Source: Rhopalosiphum padi
Lineage: Eukaryota > Arthropoda > Insecta > Hemiptera > Aphididae
Assembly (NCBI RefSeq): GCF_020882245.1
Contig: NW_026869996.1
Coordinates: 10,404,969-10,468,968, forward strand
Reading direction: 5' to 3'
Length of the DNA stretch: 64,000 nucleotides
Each line of letters starts with the position of its first letter. Within the stretch, counting starts at the first letter, position 1. Below the pieces are notes generated by a model, which saw only the letters and a program-made list of their open reading frames with translations, was not told the origin of the DNA and did not search any database. The position numbers and the translations under genes were made by a program. Below, piece by piece: positions 1 to 14,200 of this stretch.

Positions 1-3000
1 TTGCACGCACATTGCATAAATCCAATATTATTATCAGTATCTTCTAGTCCATTTTCAACATAGGATGTTGATACTTTCCTTGGTGGTAGAAATGTGAATT
101 CGTGTCTCAGCGTGCCTTGATTGATCTGATATACTGCCAACTGAAAAAATGTAGTAAGTTAATAATGTATAACGGTTGGAGAATAACTTGAGAATATAGT
201 GTTTTACAGGCAGTTCAAAGTATGAATTTGTAATATTAGTCAATATTATCATATAAAAAACATGTTTTATAGTGTTTATTATTAAGTATGAGCCTAAATG
301 AAATATATGGAAGTTAATAATGGTAAATAAGAACCATTTACTTAATATAATGGTTAGGGTTTTATGACACTACTATTAATTGAATATCAATTACATTCAA
401 TACCCATTACACGCACGTTGCATAAAACCATTAATATTAGCAGTACCTTCTATTCCATTTTCAACGGAAGATGTTGTAACTTTCCCAAGTGATAGAAATG
501 TTAATTCATGGTCTCAGCATGCCTCGAGTGATCTGCTATACTGCCATCTAAAACACAAAGTAGTCAGTTAAATATGTATAATGGTTAAAGAAATAATTAT
601 AATGCTTAGCAACAAAAGAGATAGTACAAATCTACCAGAATGTTTTGTTGAGTTTTAATGTAAAACAAAATATAAGTAAAGAATACACTTGTACATTAAC
701 ATAAAATTGCTGATTTTCAATATTAAAATAATAAGAGTTTGTAATACTTGTATACATTATACAATAAGAATCATTGTCATAATCTAGTAATCAAGGTTTC
801 TAGACACTAACATGAGAATTGAGTGTTTTATAAGCAGTTAAAAATATGACTTTGTAATATTTGTTAAAATTACCATATAAAATCATTTTTTATAGTGTTT
901 ATGAAGTATCAGCTTAAATGACCAATATGGATGTTAGTAATGGTAAATAAGAATCATTTACTTAATCTAATTGTCTAGGTTTCATGACACTAACTTGATA
1001 ATTGAGATTCTTATGAGCAGCTAAAAATATGAATTTGTAATATGAGTCAAAATTGTGATATATAAGCACGTTTTATAGTGTTTATTATTAAGTATGAGCC
1101 TAAATGAAATATATGGAAGTGAATAATGGTAAATAAGAACCATTTACTTAATATAATGGTTAGGGTTTTATGACACTACCTTTTTGCAACACTACTATTA
1201 ATTTAATATCAATTAAATTCAATACCCATTACACGCACGTTGCACAAAACCATTATTATTAGCAGTGTCGTCTAGTACATTTTCAACGTAGGATGTTGAT
1301 ATTTAGCGTGGTGGTAGAAATGTGAATTCATGTGTCAGCATGTATTGAATGATCTGCTGTACTGCCATCTAAAAATAAAAAATAGTCAGTTAAATATGTG
1401 TAGTGTTTGGAGAATAACTTGAGAATACAGTGTTTTACAAGCAGTTCAAAGTATGACTTTGTAATGTTTGTTTAAATTATCATATCAAAATTATGATATT
1501 AAATCATTTTTTATTGTGTGTATGAAGCATCAACTTAAATGTAATATTTGAAAGTCAATTATGGAAAATTAGAATCATTTGCTTATAATCTAATGGTCAG
1601 GGTTTCATGACACTGACTTTTTGTTACACTACTATTAATTTAATATCAATTAAATTCAATACCCATTACACGCACGTTGCACAAAACCATTATTATTAGC
1701 AGTATCGTCTAGTACATTTTCAACGTAGGATATTGATATTTAGCGTAGTGGTAGAAATGTGAATTCATGTCTCAGCATGTATTGAATGATCTGCTGTACT
1801 GCCATCTAAAAAAAAAATAGTAAGTTAAATATGTATAATGGTTGGAGGATAGAATGTCGCTACTAGACACCGTAAGGAGGACAACAATTTTTATATAACG
1901 ACTATTACGTGGACAACACTGAATAATTTTGAAATGGAAACAATCAAAACATAAACTAACAGACAAACTTCATTTTTATTACAAAATTCTTGAAAACAAT
2001 TTACAGTTGAAACTCAAATACAAATACGAATGTAAAACTGGAAAATGATATGAAATATAGACATAATATATAAACAGACGATAAGAAATAATAACTATGA
2101 TAAGCCATAAAAGATAGTACCTACAAATATACCAGAATGTTTTGTAGAATATAAATGTACCTATTATAAGTGTGACTAAAGAATACATTTGTACAACTGA
2201 AAATTTGCTCCTTTTCAATATGAAAAAAGTGGGTATCGCTCCGCTGTATAGTAGAGATGGAGAGTAGGTCACTGGTCACTTTAATGGATGTGTTAAATTT
2301 GAATGCAACGACGGGTAGCATTGTATACGAAAAACGATTCTGAACGGAGATGATTTGTCAGTCAATGATAATTAGTTGGATATATTATATTATTACCTAT
2401 ATTTAAATTGTAATATATCGTTATTTTACGCGATTTCGTAAAAAATTATATTTCATACGCACATAAAATGTTTTCTAAATTGACAATGGATTTTTTTTTG
2501 TTTACGGTTACTTGAAGGAAAACTTATGGATAACCTAGTATTGGATTTGTGAACCTTAAGTATAAATCACAAAGATTTTATGAATTTTCAACTTCAAAAT
2601 TCTTTGCAAATTTTCGTGATTTCGATATATTTTCTAAACATTTGAACTTTAAATGCATATAAACAAAAATTGTGACTAACGATTTTTGATTTATTTTTTA
2701 CTACGATAAGTTTCAATTATCTATAAGTAGCTTAAAAAATGTCAAAATATTTTGAAAATTTAATCGCAAATAGATAACGCTAATATAAACGTTTGTTGAA
2801 AATTTCAAGTATTTACAATGATTCGTTTTTGAGTTACAGCAAAATCAAAAAATCGATTTTGTCTTTTCAAAGAGGGGCTGAAGTCAAAACCGAAGCATTA
2901 TTACTACTCCAAAAAGTGATGACGGACACAAAAATAATACAAACATCATTGTAAAATCAATACATTCATCACTCCGTTCAGAATCTAAAAATATTAATTT

Positions 3001-3734
3001 GTATTATTCGTCAAAATTGACTTGTAAAATCATATTTTATAGTTTTTATGAAGTAAAAATATCTGGTTAAATGAAACATGTGCAAGTTAAAAATTATAAA
3101 TCAGAATCATTTTCGTAATCGAGTAGTCAAGGATCAAGACACTTACTTGTGTTAACTTCGGGCATAAAATATGAACAATTCGTTTATAATATCAAAAATC
3201 TTTATTAAATGAACAACAACTACACCCAATAGCTAAGTAAAAACAACCGTCAATTATGTCAAAAGGCCGTCCGGCGAACGGCACACACGCAACCAACTAG
3301 TTTTACTCTGAGGCGATCGGGCATCGGCCGACGGATGTCGTCCCCACTACCGCCCTCTGTCGGTGCATACATTTAATAATTTTGAGTGTTTTATAAGCAG
3401 TTTCAAAATGGGAATTTGTCAAAATTATCATATAAAAACATGTATTATAGTGTATTCAAAATACCAGGTTAAATGAAACACGTGAAAGATAATAATGGTA
3501 AATTTCTTAAACTATTGTTCAAGCTTCTAAACATTAACTTAATATTTGAGTGTTTTATAAATGTTTTATAATGATCATTTAAATATAGTAAAAATAAAAT
3601 ATATTTATAGCATAGGTAAATTTTAAGAATAAACAATACAAGCTAAAGGTGTTTACTATTATTTTATTCAGATATTTAACAAATCTCAATTGTTTCACAG
3701 CTATTAATTTAGTATCAATTATATTCAATAACCA
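1..3734. repeat. Unit 1, type A, 16-bp deletion
   Basis: This unit is 3734 bp. It is a standard A unit except for loss of 16 bp at about 368-373, where one of two ACACTAC direct repeats and the sequence between them are missing. The inverted-repeat element is at 2336-2985 and the GC-rich block at 3265-3370. The head cores CACGCAC are at 4, 410, 1232 and 1669. The start is set by the window edge, which happens to fall at the chosen phase point. Confidence 0.95.
2336..2985. mobile_element. Inverted-repeat element, unit 1
   Basis: Type A allele. The ends are GATTCTGAACGGAGATGAT and ATCACTCCGTTCAGAATC. Confidence 0.5.
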
Positions 3735-6700
3735 TTGCACGCACATTGCATAAATCCAATATTATTATCAGTATCTTCTAGTCCATTTTCAACATAGGAT
3801 GTTGATACTTTCCTTGGTGGTAGAAATGTGAATTCGTGTCTCAGCGTGCCTTGATTGATCTGATATACTGCCAACTGAAAAAATGTAGTAAGTTAATAAT
3901 GTATAACGGTTGGAGAATAACTTGAGAATATAGTGTTTTACAGGCAGTTCAAAGTATGAATTTGTAATATTAGTCAATATTATCATATAAAAAACATGTT
4001 TTATAGTGTTTATTATTAAGTATGAGCCTAAATGAAATATATGGAAGTTAATAATGGTAAATAAGAACCATTTACTTAATATAATGGTTAGGGTTTTATG
4101 ACACTACCTTTTTGTAACACTACTATTAATTGAATATCAATTACATTCAATACCCATTACACGCACGTTGCATAAAACCATTAATATTAGCAGTACCTTC
4201 TATTCCATTTTCAACGGAAGATGTTGTAACTTTCCCAAGTGATAGAAATGTTAATTCATGGTCTCAGCATGCCTCGAGTGATCTGCTATACTGCCATCTA
4301 AAACACAAAGTAGTCAGTTAAATATGTATAATGGTTAAAGAAATAATTATAATGCTTAGCAACAAAAGAGATAGTACAAATCTACCAGAATGTTTTGTTG
4401 AGTTTTAATGTAAAACAAAATATAAGTAAAGAATACACTTGTACATTAACATAAAATTGCTGATTTTCAATATTAAAATAATAAGAGTTTGTAATACTTG
4501 TATACATTATACAATAAGAATCATTGTCATAATCTAGTAATCAAGGTTTCTAGACACTAACATGAGAATTGAGTGTTTTATAAGCAGTTAAAAATATGAC
4601 TTTGTAATATTTGTTAAAATTACCATATAAAATCATTTTTTATAGTGTTTATGAAGTATCAGCTTAAATGACCAATATGGATGTTAGTAATGGTAAATAA
4701 GAATCATTTACTTAATCTAATTGTCTAGGTTTCATGACACTAACTTGATAATTGAGATTCTTATGAGCAGCTAAAAATATGAATTTGTAATATGAGTCAA
4801 AATTGTGATATATAAGCACGTTTTATAGTGTTTATTATTAAGTATGAGCCTAAATGAAATATATGGAAGTGAATAATGGTAAATAAGAACCATTTACTTA
4901 ATATAATGGTTAGGGTTTTATGACACTACCTTTTTGCAACACTACTATTAATTTAATATCAATTAAATTCAATACCCATTACACGCACGTTGCACAAAAC
5001 CATTATTATTAGCAGTGTCGTCTAGTACATTTTCAACGTAGGATGTTGATATTTAGCGTGGTGGTAGAAATGTGAATTCATGTGTCAGCATGTATTGAAT
5101 GATCTGCTGTACTGCCATCTAAAAATAAAAAATAGTCAGTTAAATATGTGTAGTGTTTGGAGAATAACTTGAGAATACAGTGTTTTACAAGCAGTTCAAA
5201 GTATGACTTTGTAATGTTTGTTTAAATTATCATATCAAAATTATGATATTAAATCATTTTTTATTGTGTGTATGAAGCATCAACTTAAATGTAATATTTG
5301 AAAGTCAATTATGGAAAATTAGAATCATTTGCTTATAATCTAATGGTCAGGGTTTCATGACACTGACTTTTTGTTACACTACTATTAATTTAATATCAAT
5401 TAAATTCAATACCCATTACACGCACGTTGCACAAAACCATTATTATTAGCAGTATCGTCTAGTACATTTTCAACGTAGGATATTGATATTTAGCGTAGTG
5501 GTAGAAATGTGAATTCATGTCTCAGCATGTATTGAATGATCTGCTGTACTGCCATCTAAAAAAAAAATAGTAAGTTAAATATGTATAATGGTTGGAGGAT
5601 AGAATGTCGCTACTAGACACCGTAAGGAGGACAACAATTTTTATATAACGACTATTACGTGGACAACACTGAATAATTTTGAAATGGAAACAATCAAAAC
5701 ATAAACTAACAGACAAACTTCATTTTTATTACAAAATTCTTGAAAACAATTTACAGTTGAAACTCAAATACAAATACGAATGTAAAACTGGAAAATGATA
5801 TGAAATATAGACATAATATATAAACAGACGATAAGAAATAATAACTATGATAAGCCATAAAAGATAGTACCTACAAATATACCAGAATGTTTTGTAGAAT
5901 ATAAATGTACCTATTATATGACTAAAGAATACATTTGTACAACTGAAAATTTGCTCCTTTTCAATATGAAAAAAGTGGGTATCGCTCCGCTGTATAGTAG
6001 AGATGGAGAGTAGGTCACTGGTCACTTTAATGGATGTGTTAAATTTGAATGCAACGACGGGTAGCATTGTATACGAAAAAACGATTCTGAACGGAGATGA
6101 TTTGTCAGTCAATGATAATTAGTTGGATATATTATATTATTACCTATATTTAAATTGTAATATATCGTTATTTTACGCGATTTCGTAAAAAATTATATTT
6201 CATACGCACATAAAATGTTTTCTAAATTGACAATGGATTTTTTTTTGTTTACGGTTACTTGAAGGAAAACTTATGGATAACCTAGTATTGGATTTGTGAA
6301 CCTTAAGTATAAATCACAAAGATTTTATGAATTTTCAACTTCAAAATTCTTTGCAAATTTTCGTGATTTCGATATATTTTCTAAACATTTGAACTTTAAA
6401 TGCATATAAACAAAAATTGTGACTAACGATTTTTGATTTATTTTTTACTACGATAAGTTTCAATTATCTATAAGTAGCTTAAAAAATGTCAAAATATTTT
6501 GAAAATTTAATCGCAAATAGATAACGCTAATATAAAACGTTTGTTGAAAATTTCAAGTATTTACAATGATTCGTTTTTGAGTTACAGCAAAATCAAAAAA
6601 TCGATTTTGTCTTTTCAAAGAGGGGCTGAAGTCAAAACCGAAGCATTATTACTACTCCAAAAAGTGATGACGGACACAAAAATAATACAAACATCATTGT

Positions 6701-7484
6701 AAAATCAATACATTCATCACTCCGTTCAGAATCTAAAAATATTAATTTGTATTATTCGTCAAAATTGACTTGTAAAATCATATTTTATAGTTTTTTATGA
6801 AGTAAAAATATCTGGTTAAATGAAACATGTGCAAGTTAAAAATTATAAATCAGAATCATTTTCGTAATCGAGTAGTCAAGGATCAAGACACTTACTTGTG
6901 TTAACTTCGGGCATAAAATATGAACAATTCGTTTATAATATCAAAAATCTTTATTAAATGAACAACAACTACACCCAATAGCTAAGTAAAAACAACCGTC
7001 AATTATGTCAAAAGGCCGTCCGGCGAACGGCACACCACGCAACCAACTAGTTTTACTCTGAGGCGATCGGGCATCGGCCGACGGATGTCGTCCCCACTAC
7101 CGCCCTCTGTCGGTGCATACATTTAATAATTTTGAGTGTTTTATAAGCAGTTTCAAAATGGGAATTTGTCAAAATTATCATATAAAAAACATGTATTATA
7201 GTGTATTCAAAATACCAGGTTAAATGAAACACGTGAAAGATAATAATGGTAAATTTCTTAAACTATTGTTCAAGCTTCTAAACATTAACTAATATTTGAG
7301 TGTTTTATAAATGTTTTATAATGATCATTTAAATATAGTAAAAATAAAATATATTTATAGCATAGGTAAATTTTAAGAATAAACAATACAAGCTAAAGGT
7401 GTTTACTATTATTTTATTCAGATATTTAACAAATCTCAATTGTTTCACAGCTATTAATTTAGTATCAATTATATTCAATAACCA
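3735..7484. repeat. Unit 2, type A, indel cluster in right half
   Basis: This unit is 3750 bp, but only because indels cancel. It has a 4-bp deletion near 5917, five 1-bp insertions (near 6080, 6537, 6795, 7035 and 7187) and a 1-bp deletion near 7290. It carries the full CTTTTTGTAACACTAC stretch that unit 1 lacks. The inverted-repeat element is at 6083-6733 and the GC-rich block at 7014-7120. The left half matches unit 1 with no other difference noticed. Confidence 0.95.
6083..6733. mobile_element. Inverted-repeat element, unit 2
   Basis: Type A allele, 1 bp longer because of a single-base insertion near 6537 (ATATAAAACG). Confidence 0.5.
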
Positions 7485-10400
7485 TTGCACGCACATTGCA
7501 TAAATCCAATATTATTATCAGTATCTTCTAGTCCATTTTCAACATAGGATGTTGATACTTTCCTTGGTGGTAGAAATGTGAATTCGTGTCTCAGCGTGCC
7601 TTGATTGATCTGATATACTGCCAACTGAAAAAATGTAGTAAGTTAATAATGTATAACGGTTGGAGAATAACTTGAGAATATAGTGTTTTACAGGCAGTTC
7701 AAAGTATGAATTTGTAATATTAGTCAATATTATCATATAAAAAACATGTTTTATAGTGTTTATTATTAAGTATGAGCCTAAATGAAATATATGGAAGTTA
7801 ATAATGGTAAATAAGAACCATTTACTTAATATAATGGTTAGGGTTTTATGACACTACCTTTTTGTAACACTACTATTAATTGAATATCAATTACATTCAA
7901 TACCCATTACACGCACGTTGCATAAAACCATTAATATTAGCAGTACCTTCTATTCCATTTTCAACGGAAGATGTTGTAACTTTCCCAAGTGATAGAAATG
8001 TTAATTCATGGTCTCAGCATGCCTCGAGTGATCTGCTATACTGCCATCTAAAACACAAAGTAGTCAGTTAAATATGTATAATGGTTAAAGAAATAATTAT
8101 AATGCTTAGCAACAAAAGAGATAGTACAAATCTACCAGAATGTTTTGTTGAGTTTTAATGTAAAACAAAATATAAGTAAAGAATACACTTGTACATTAAC
8201 ATAAAATTGCTGATTTTCAATATTAAAATAATAAGAGTTTGTAATACTTGTATACATTATACAATAAGAATCATTGTCATAATCTAGTAATCAAGGTTTC
8301 TAGACACTAACATGAGAATTGAGTGTTTTATAAGCAGTTAAAAATATGACTTTGTAATATTTGTTAAAATTACCATATAAAATCATTTTTTATAGTGTTT
8401 ATGAAGTATCAGCTTAAATGACCAATATGGATGTTAGTAATGGTAAATAAGAATCATTTACTTAATCTAATTGTCTAGGTTTCATGACACTAACTTGATA
8501 ATTGAGATTCTTATGAGCAGCTAAAAATATGAATTTGTAATATGAGTCAAAATTGTGATATATAAGCACGTTTTATAGTGTTTATTATTAAGTATGAGCC
8601 TAAATGAAATATATGGAAGTGAATAATGGTAAATAAGAACCATTTACTTAATATAATGGTTAGGGTTTTATGACACTACCTTTTTGCAACACTACTATTA
8701 ATTTAATATCAATTAAATTCAATACCCATTACACGCACGTTGCACAAAACCATTATTATTAGCAGTGTCGTCTAGTACATTTTCAACGTAGGATGTTGAT
8801 ATTTTGCATAGTGGTAGAAATGTGAATTCATGTCTCAGCATATTCTATTGAATGATCTGCTGTACTGCCATCTAAAAATAAAAAATAGTCAGTTAAATAT
8901 GTATAGTGTTTGGAGAATAACTTGAGAATACAGTGTTTTACAAGCAGTTCAAAGTATGACTTTGTAATGTTTGTTTAAATTATCATATCAAAATTATGAT
9001 ATTAAATCATTTTTTATTGTGTGTATGAAGCATCACCTTAAATGTAATATTTGAAAGTCAATTATGGAAAATTAGAATCATTTGCTTATAATCTAATGGT
9101 CAGGGTTTCATGACACTGACTTTTTGTTACACTACTATTAATTTAATATCAATTAAATTCAATACCCATTACACGCACGTTGCACAAAACCATTATTATT
9201 AGCAGTATCGTCTAGTACATTTTCAACGTAGGATATTGATATTTAGCGTAGTGGTAGAAATGTGAATTCATGTCTCAGCATGTATTGAATGATCTGCTGT
9301 ACTGCCATCTAAAAAAAAAATAGTAAGTTAAATATGTATAATGGTTGGAGGATAGAATGTCGCTACTAGACACCGTAAGGAGGACAACAATTTTTATATA
9401 ACGACTATTACGTGGACAACACTGAATAATTTTGAAATGGAAACAATCAAAACATAAACTAACAGACAAACTTCATTTTTATTACAAAATTCTTGAAAAC
9501 AATTTACAGTTGAAACTCAAATACAAATACGAATGTAAAACTGGAAAATGATATGAAATATAGACATAATATATAAACAGACGATAAGAAATAATAACTA
9601 TGATAAGCCATAAAAGATAGTACCTACAAATATACCAGAATGTTTTGTAGAATATAAATGTACCTATTATAAGTGTGACTAAAGAATACATTTGTACAAC
9701 TGAAAATTTGCTCCTTTTCAATATGAAAAAAGTGGGTATCGCTCCGCTGTATAGTAGAGATGGAGAGTAGGTCACTGGTCACTTTAATGGATGTGTTAAA
9801 TTTGAATGCAACGACGGGTAGCATTGTATACGAAAAACGATTCTGAACGGAGATGATTTGTCAGTCAATGATAATTAGTTGGATATATTATATTATTACC
9901 TATATTTAAATTGTAATATATCGTTATTTTACGCGATTTCGTAAAAAATTATATTTCATACGCACATAAAATGTTTTCTAAATTGACAATGGATTTTTTT
10001 TTGTTTACGGTTACTTGAAGGAAAACTTATGGATAACCTAGTATTGGATTTGTGAACCTTAAGTATAAATCACAAAGATTTTATGAATTTTCAACTTCAA
10101 AATTCTTTGCAAATTTTCGTGATTTCGATATATTTTCTAAACATTTGAACTTTAAATGCATATAAACAAAAATTGTGACTAACGATTTTTGATTTATTTT
10201 TTACTACGATAAGTTTCAATTATCTATAAGTAGCTTAAAAAATGTCAAAATATTTTGAAAATTTAATCGCAAATAGATAACGCTAATATAAACGTTTGTT
10301 GAAAATTTCAAGTATTTACAATGATTCGTTTTTGAGTTACAGCAAAATCAAAAAATCGATTTTGTCTTTTCAAAGAGGGGCTGAAGTCAAAACCGAAGCA

Positions 10401-11237
10401 TTATTACTACTCCAAAAAGTGATGACGGACACAAAAATAATACAAACATCATTGTAAAATCAATACATTCATCACTCCGTTCAGAATCTAAAAATATTAA
10501 TTTGTATTATTCGTCAAAATTGACTTGTAAAATCATATTTTATAGTTTTTATGAAGTAAAAATATCTGGTTAAATGAAACATGTGCAAGTTAAAAATTAT
10601 AAATCAGAATCATTTTCGTAATCGAGTAGTCAAGGATCAAGACACTTACTTGTGTTAACTTCGGGCATAAAATATGAACAATTCGTTTATAATATCAAAA
10701 ATCTTTATTAAATGAACAACAACTACACCCAATAGCTAAGTAAAAACAACCGTCAATTATGTCAAAAGGCCGTCCGGCGAACGGCACACACGCAACCAAC
10801 TAGTTTTACTCTGAGACGATCGGGCATCGGCCGACGGATGTCGTCCCCACTACCGCCCTCTGTCGGTGCATACATTTAATAATTTTGAGTGTTTTATAAG
10901 CAGTTTCAAAATGGGAATTTGTCAAAATTATCATATAAAAACATGTATTATAGTGTATTCAAAATACCAGGTTAAATGAAACACGTGAAAGATAATAATG
11001 GTAAATTTCTTAAACTATTGTTCAAGCTTCTAAACATTAACTTAATATTTGAGTGTTTTATAAATGTTTTATAATGATCATTTAAATATAGTAAAAATAA
11101 AATATATTTATAGCATAGGTAAATTTTAAGAATAAACAATACAAGCTAAAGGTGTTTACTATTATTTTATTCAGATATTTAACAAATCTCAATTGTTTCA
11201 CAGCTATTAATTTAGTATCAATTATATTCAATAACCA
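7485..11237. repeat. Unit 3, type A with a B-type patch
   Basis: This unit is 3753 bp. It is type A except for a tract of at least 8805-9036 that carries B alleles: TTTTGCATAG, the 3-bp longer CAGCATATTCTATTG, TATGTATAGTG and GCATCACC. A alleles resume by about 9197. It has the GAGACG allele in the GC-rich block (10768-10873), shared with units 5, 8 and 12. The inverted-repeat element is at 9839-10488. Confidence 0.95.
9839..10488. mobile_element. Inverted-repeat element, unit 3
   Basis: Type A allele. The neighbouring B patch ends upstream of it. Confidence 0.5.
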
Positions 11238-14200
11238 TTGCACGCACATTGCATAAATCCAATATTATTATCAGTATCTTCTAGTCCATTTTCAACATAG
11301 GATGTTGATACTTTCCTTGGTGGTAGAAATGTGAATTCGTGTCTCAGCGTGCCTTGATTGATCTGATATACTGCCAACTGAAAAAATGTAGTAAGTTAAT
11401 AATGTATAACGGTTGGAGAATAACTTGAGAATATAGTGTTTTACAGGCAGTTCAAAGTATGAATTTGTAATATTAGTCAATATTATCATATAAAAAACAT
11501 GTTTTATAGTGTTTATTATTAAGTATGAGCCTAAATGAAATATATGGAAGTTAATAATGGTAAATAAGAACCATTTACTTAATATAATGGTTAGGGTTTT
11601 ATGACACTACCTTTTTGTAACACTACTATTAATTGAATATCAATTACATTCAATACCCATTACACGCACGTTGCATAAAACCATTAATATTAGCAGTACC
11701 TTCTATTCCATTTTCAACGGAAGATGTTGTAACTTTCCCAAGTGATAGAAATGTTAATTCATGGTCTCAGCATGCCTCGAGTGATCTGCTATACTGCCAT
11801 CTAAAACACAAAGTAGTCAGTTAAATATGTATAATGGTTAAAGAAATAATTATAATGCTTAGCAACAAAAGAGATAGTACAAATCTACCAGAATGTTTTG
11901 TTGAGTTTTAATGTAAAACAAAATATAAGTAAAGAATACACTTGTACATTAACATAAAATTGCTGATTTTCAATATTAAAATAATAAGAGTTTGTAATAC
12001 TTGTATACATTATACAATAAGAATCATTGTCATAATCTAGTAATCAAGGTTTCTAGACACTAACATGAGAATTGAGTGTTTTATAAGCAGTTAAAAATAT
12101 GACTTTGTAATATTTGTTAAAATTACCATATAAAATCATTTTTTATAGTGTTTATGAAGTATCAGCTTAAATGACCAATATGGATGTTAGTAATGGTAAA
12201 TAAGAATCATTTACTTAATCTAATTGTCTAGGTTTCATGACACTAACTTGATAATTGAGATTCTTATGAGCAGCTAAAAATATGAATTTGTAATATGAGT
12301 CAAAATTGTGATATATAAGCACGTTTTATAGTGTTTATTATTAAGTATGAGCCTAAATGAAATATATGGAAGTGAATAATGGTAAATAAGAACCATTTAC
12401 TTAATATAATGGTTAGGGTTTTATGACACTACCTTTTTGCAACACTACTATTAATTTAATATCAATTAAATTCAATACCCATTACACGCACGTTGCACAA
12501 AACCATTATTATTAGCAGTGTCGTCTAGTACATTTTCAACGTAGGATGTTGATATTTAGCGTAGTGGTAGAAATGTGAATTCATGTGTCAGCATGTATTG
12601 AATGATCTGCTGTACTGCCATCTAAAAATAAAAAATAGTCAGTTAAATATGTGTAGTGTTTGGAGAATAACTTGAGAATACAGTGTTTTACAAGCAGTTC
12701 AAAGTATGACTTTGTAATGTTTGTTTAAATTATCATATCAAAATTATGATATTAAATCATTTTTTATTGTGTGTATGAAGCATCAACTTAAATGTAATAT
12801 TTGAAAGTCAATTATGGAAAATTAGAATCATTTGCTTATAATCTAATGGTCAGGGTTTCATGACACTGACTTTTTGTTACACTACTATTAATTTAATATC
12901 AATTAAATTCAATACCCATTACACGCACGTTGCACAAAACCATTATTATTAGCAGTATCGTCTAGTACATTTTCAACGTAGGATATTGATATTTAGCGTA
13001 GTGGTAGAAATGTGAATTCATGTCTCAGCATGTATTGAATGATCTGCTGTACTGCCATCTAAAAAAAAAATAGTAAGTTAAATATGTATAATGGTTGGAG
13101 GATAGAATGTCGCTACTAGACACCGTAAGGAGGACAACAATTTTTATATAACGACTATTACGTGGACAACACTGAATAATTTTGAAATGGAAACAATCAA
13201 AACATAAACTAACAGACAAACTTCATTTTTATTACAAAATTCTTGAAAACAATTTACAGTTGAAACTCAAATACAAATACGAATGTAAAACTGGAAAATG
13301 ATATGAAATATAGACATAATATATAAACAGACGATAAGAAATAATAACTATGATAAGCCATAAAAGATAGTACCTACAAATATACCAGAATGTTTTGTAG
13401 AATATAAATGTACCTATTATAAGTGTGACTAAAGAATACATTTGTACAACTGAAAATTTGCTCCTTTTCAATATGAAAAAAGTGGGTATCGCTCCGCTGT
13501 ATAGTAGAGATGGAGAGTAGGTCACTGGTCACTTTAATGGATGTGTTAAATTTGAATGCAACGACGGGTAGCATTGTATACGAAAAACGATTCTGAACGG
13601 AGATGATTTGTCAGTCAATGATAATTAGTTGGATATATTATATTATTACCTATATTTAAATTGTAATATATCGTTATTTTACGCGATTTCGTAAAAAATT
13701 ATATTTCATACGCACATAAAATGTTTTCTATATTGACAATGGATTTTTTTTTTTTACGGTTACTTGAAGGAAAACTTATGGATAACCTAGTATTGGATTT
13801 GTGAACCTTAAGTATAAATCACAAAGATTTTATGAATTTTCAACTTCAAAATTCTTTGCAAATTTTCGTGATTTCGATATATTTTCTAAACATTTGAACT
13901 TTAAATGCATATAAACAAAAATTGTGACTAACGATTTTTGATTTATTTTTTACTACGATAAGTTTCAATTATCTATAAGTAGCTTAAAAAATGTCAAAAT
14001 ATTTTGAAAATTTAATCGCAAATAGATAACGCTAATATAAACGTTTGTTGAAAATTTCAAGTATTTACAATGATTCGTTTTTGAGTTACAGCAAAATCAA
14101 AAAATCGATTTTGTCTTTTCAAAGAGGGGCTGAAGTCAAAACCGAAGCATTATTACTACTCCAAAAAGTGATGACGGACACAAAAATAATACAAACATCA

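Noticed and set aside
55..252. 65-codon minus-strand ATG frame present in every unit
   Set aside because: It has no domain or signal, lies across the H1/M-a module boundary, and differs between types by amino-acid changes (H/N, E/V). It is conserved only as satellite sequence.
340..375. GGTTAGGG as a possible telomere repeat (insect TTAGG)
   Set aside because: It is a single occurrence per M module with no tandem TTAGG run anywhere in the window.
380..571. 63-codon plus-strand open frame repeated in most units (also at 4130, 7880, 19315 and others)
   Set aside because: It opens on TTG rather than ATG, has no recognisable domain, and A/B differences are mostly amino-acid changing (I/T, R/C, K/Q). 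A 1-bp insertion breaks it in unit 12 and it is deleted in unit 14. It is open by chance within head module H2.
1979..2321. Minus-strand frames of 97 and 66 codons overlapping the embedded element, repeated in every unit
   Set aside because: The 97-codon frame opens on GTG and overlaps the 66-codon ATG frame in another phase. There is no domain, and repetition comes from the tandem array rather than selection. At most they are a remnant of coding sequence in the interspersed element.
3265..3370. tRNA or 5S-derived sequence in the GC-rich block
   Set aside because: I could not fit a cloverleaf or a clear RNA polymerase III B box; only two small hairpins are supported.
5729..6112. 127-codon minus-strand frame in unit 2, the longest in the window
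   Set aside because: It is a fusion of the 66- and 97-codon frames caused by the 4-bp deletion near 5917 and extended by the 1-bp insertion near 6080, in a stretch of suspected consensus errors. No other unit has it.
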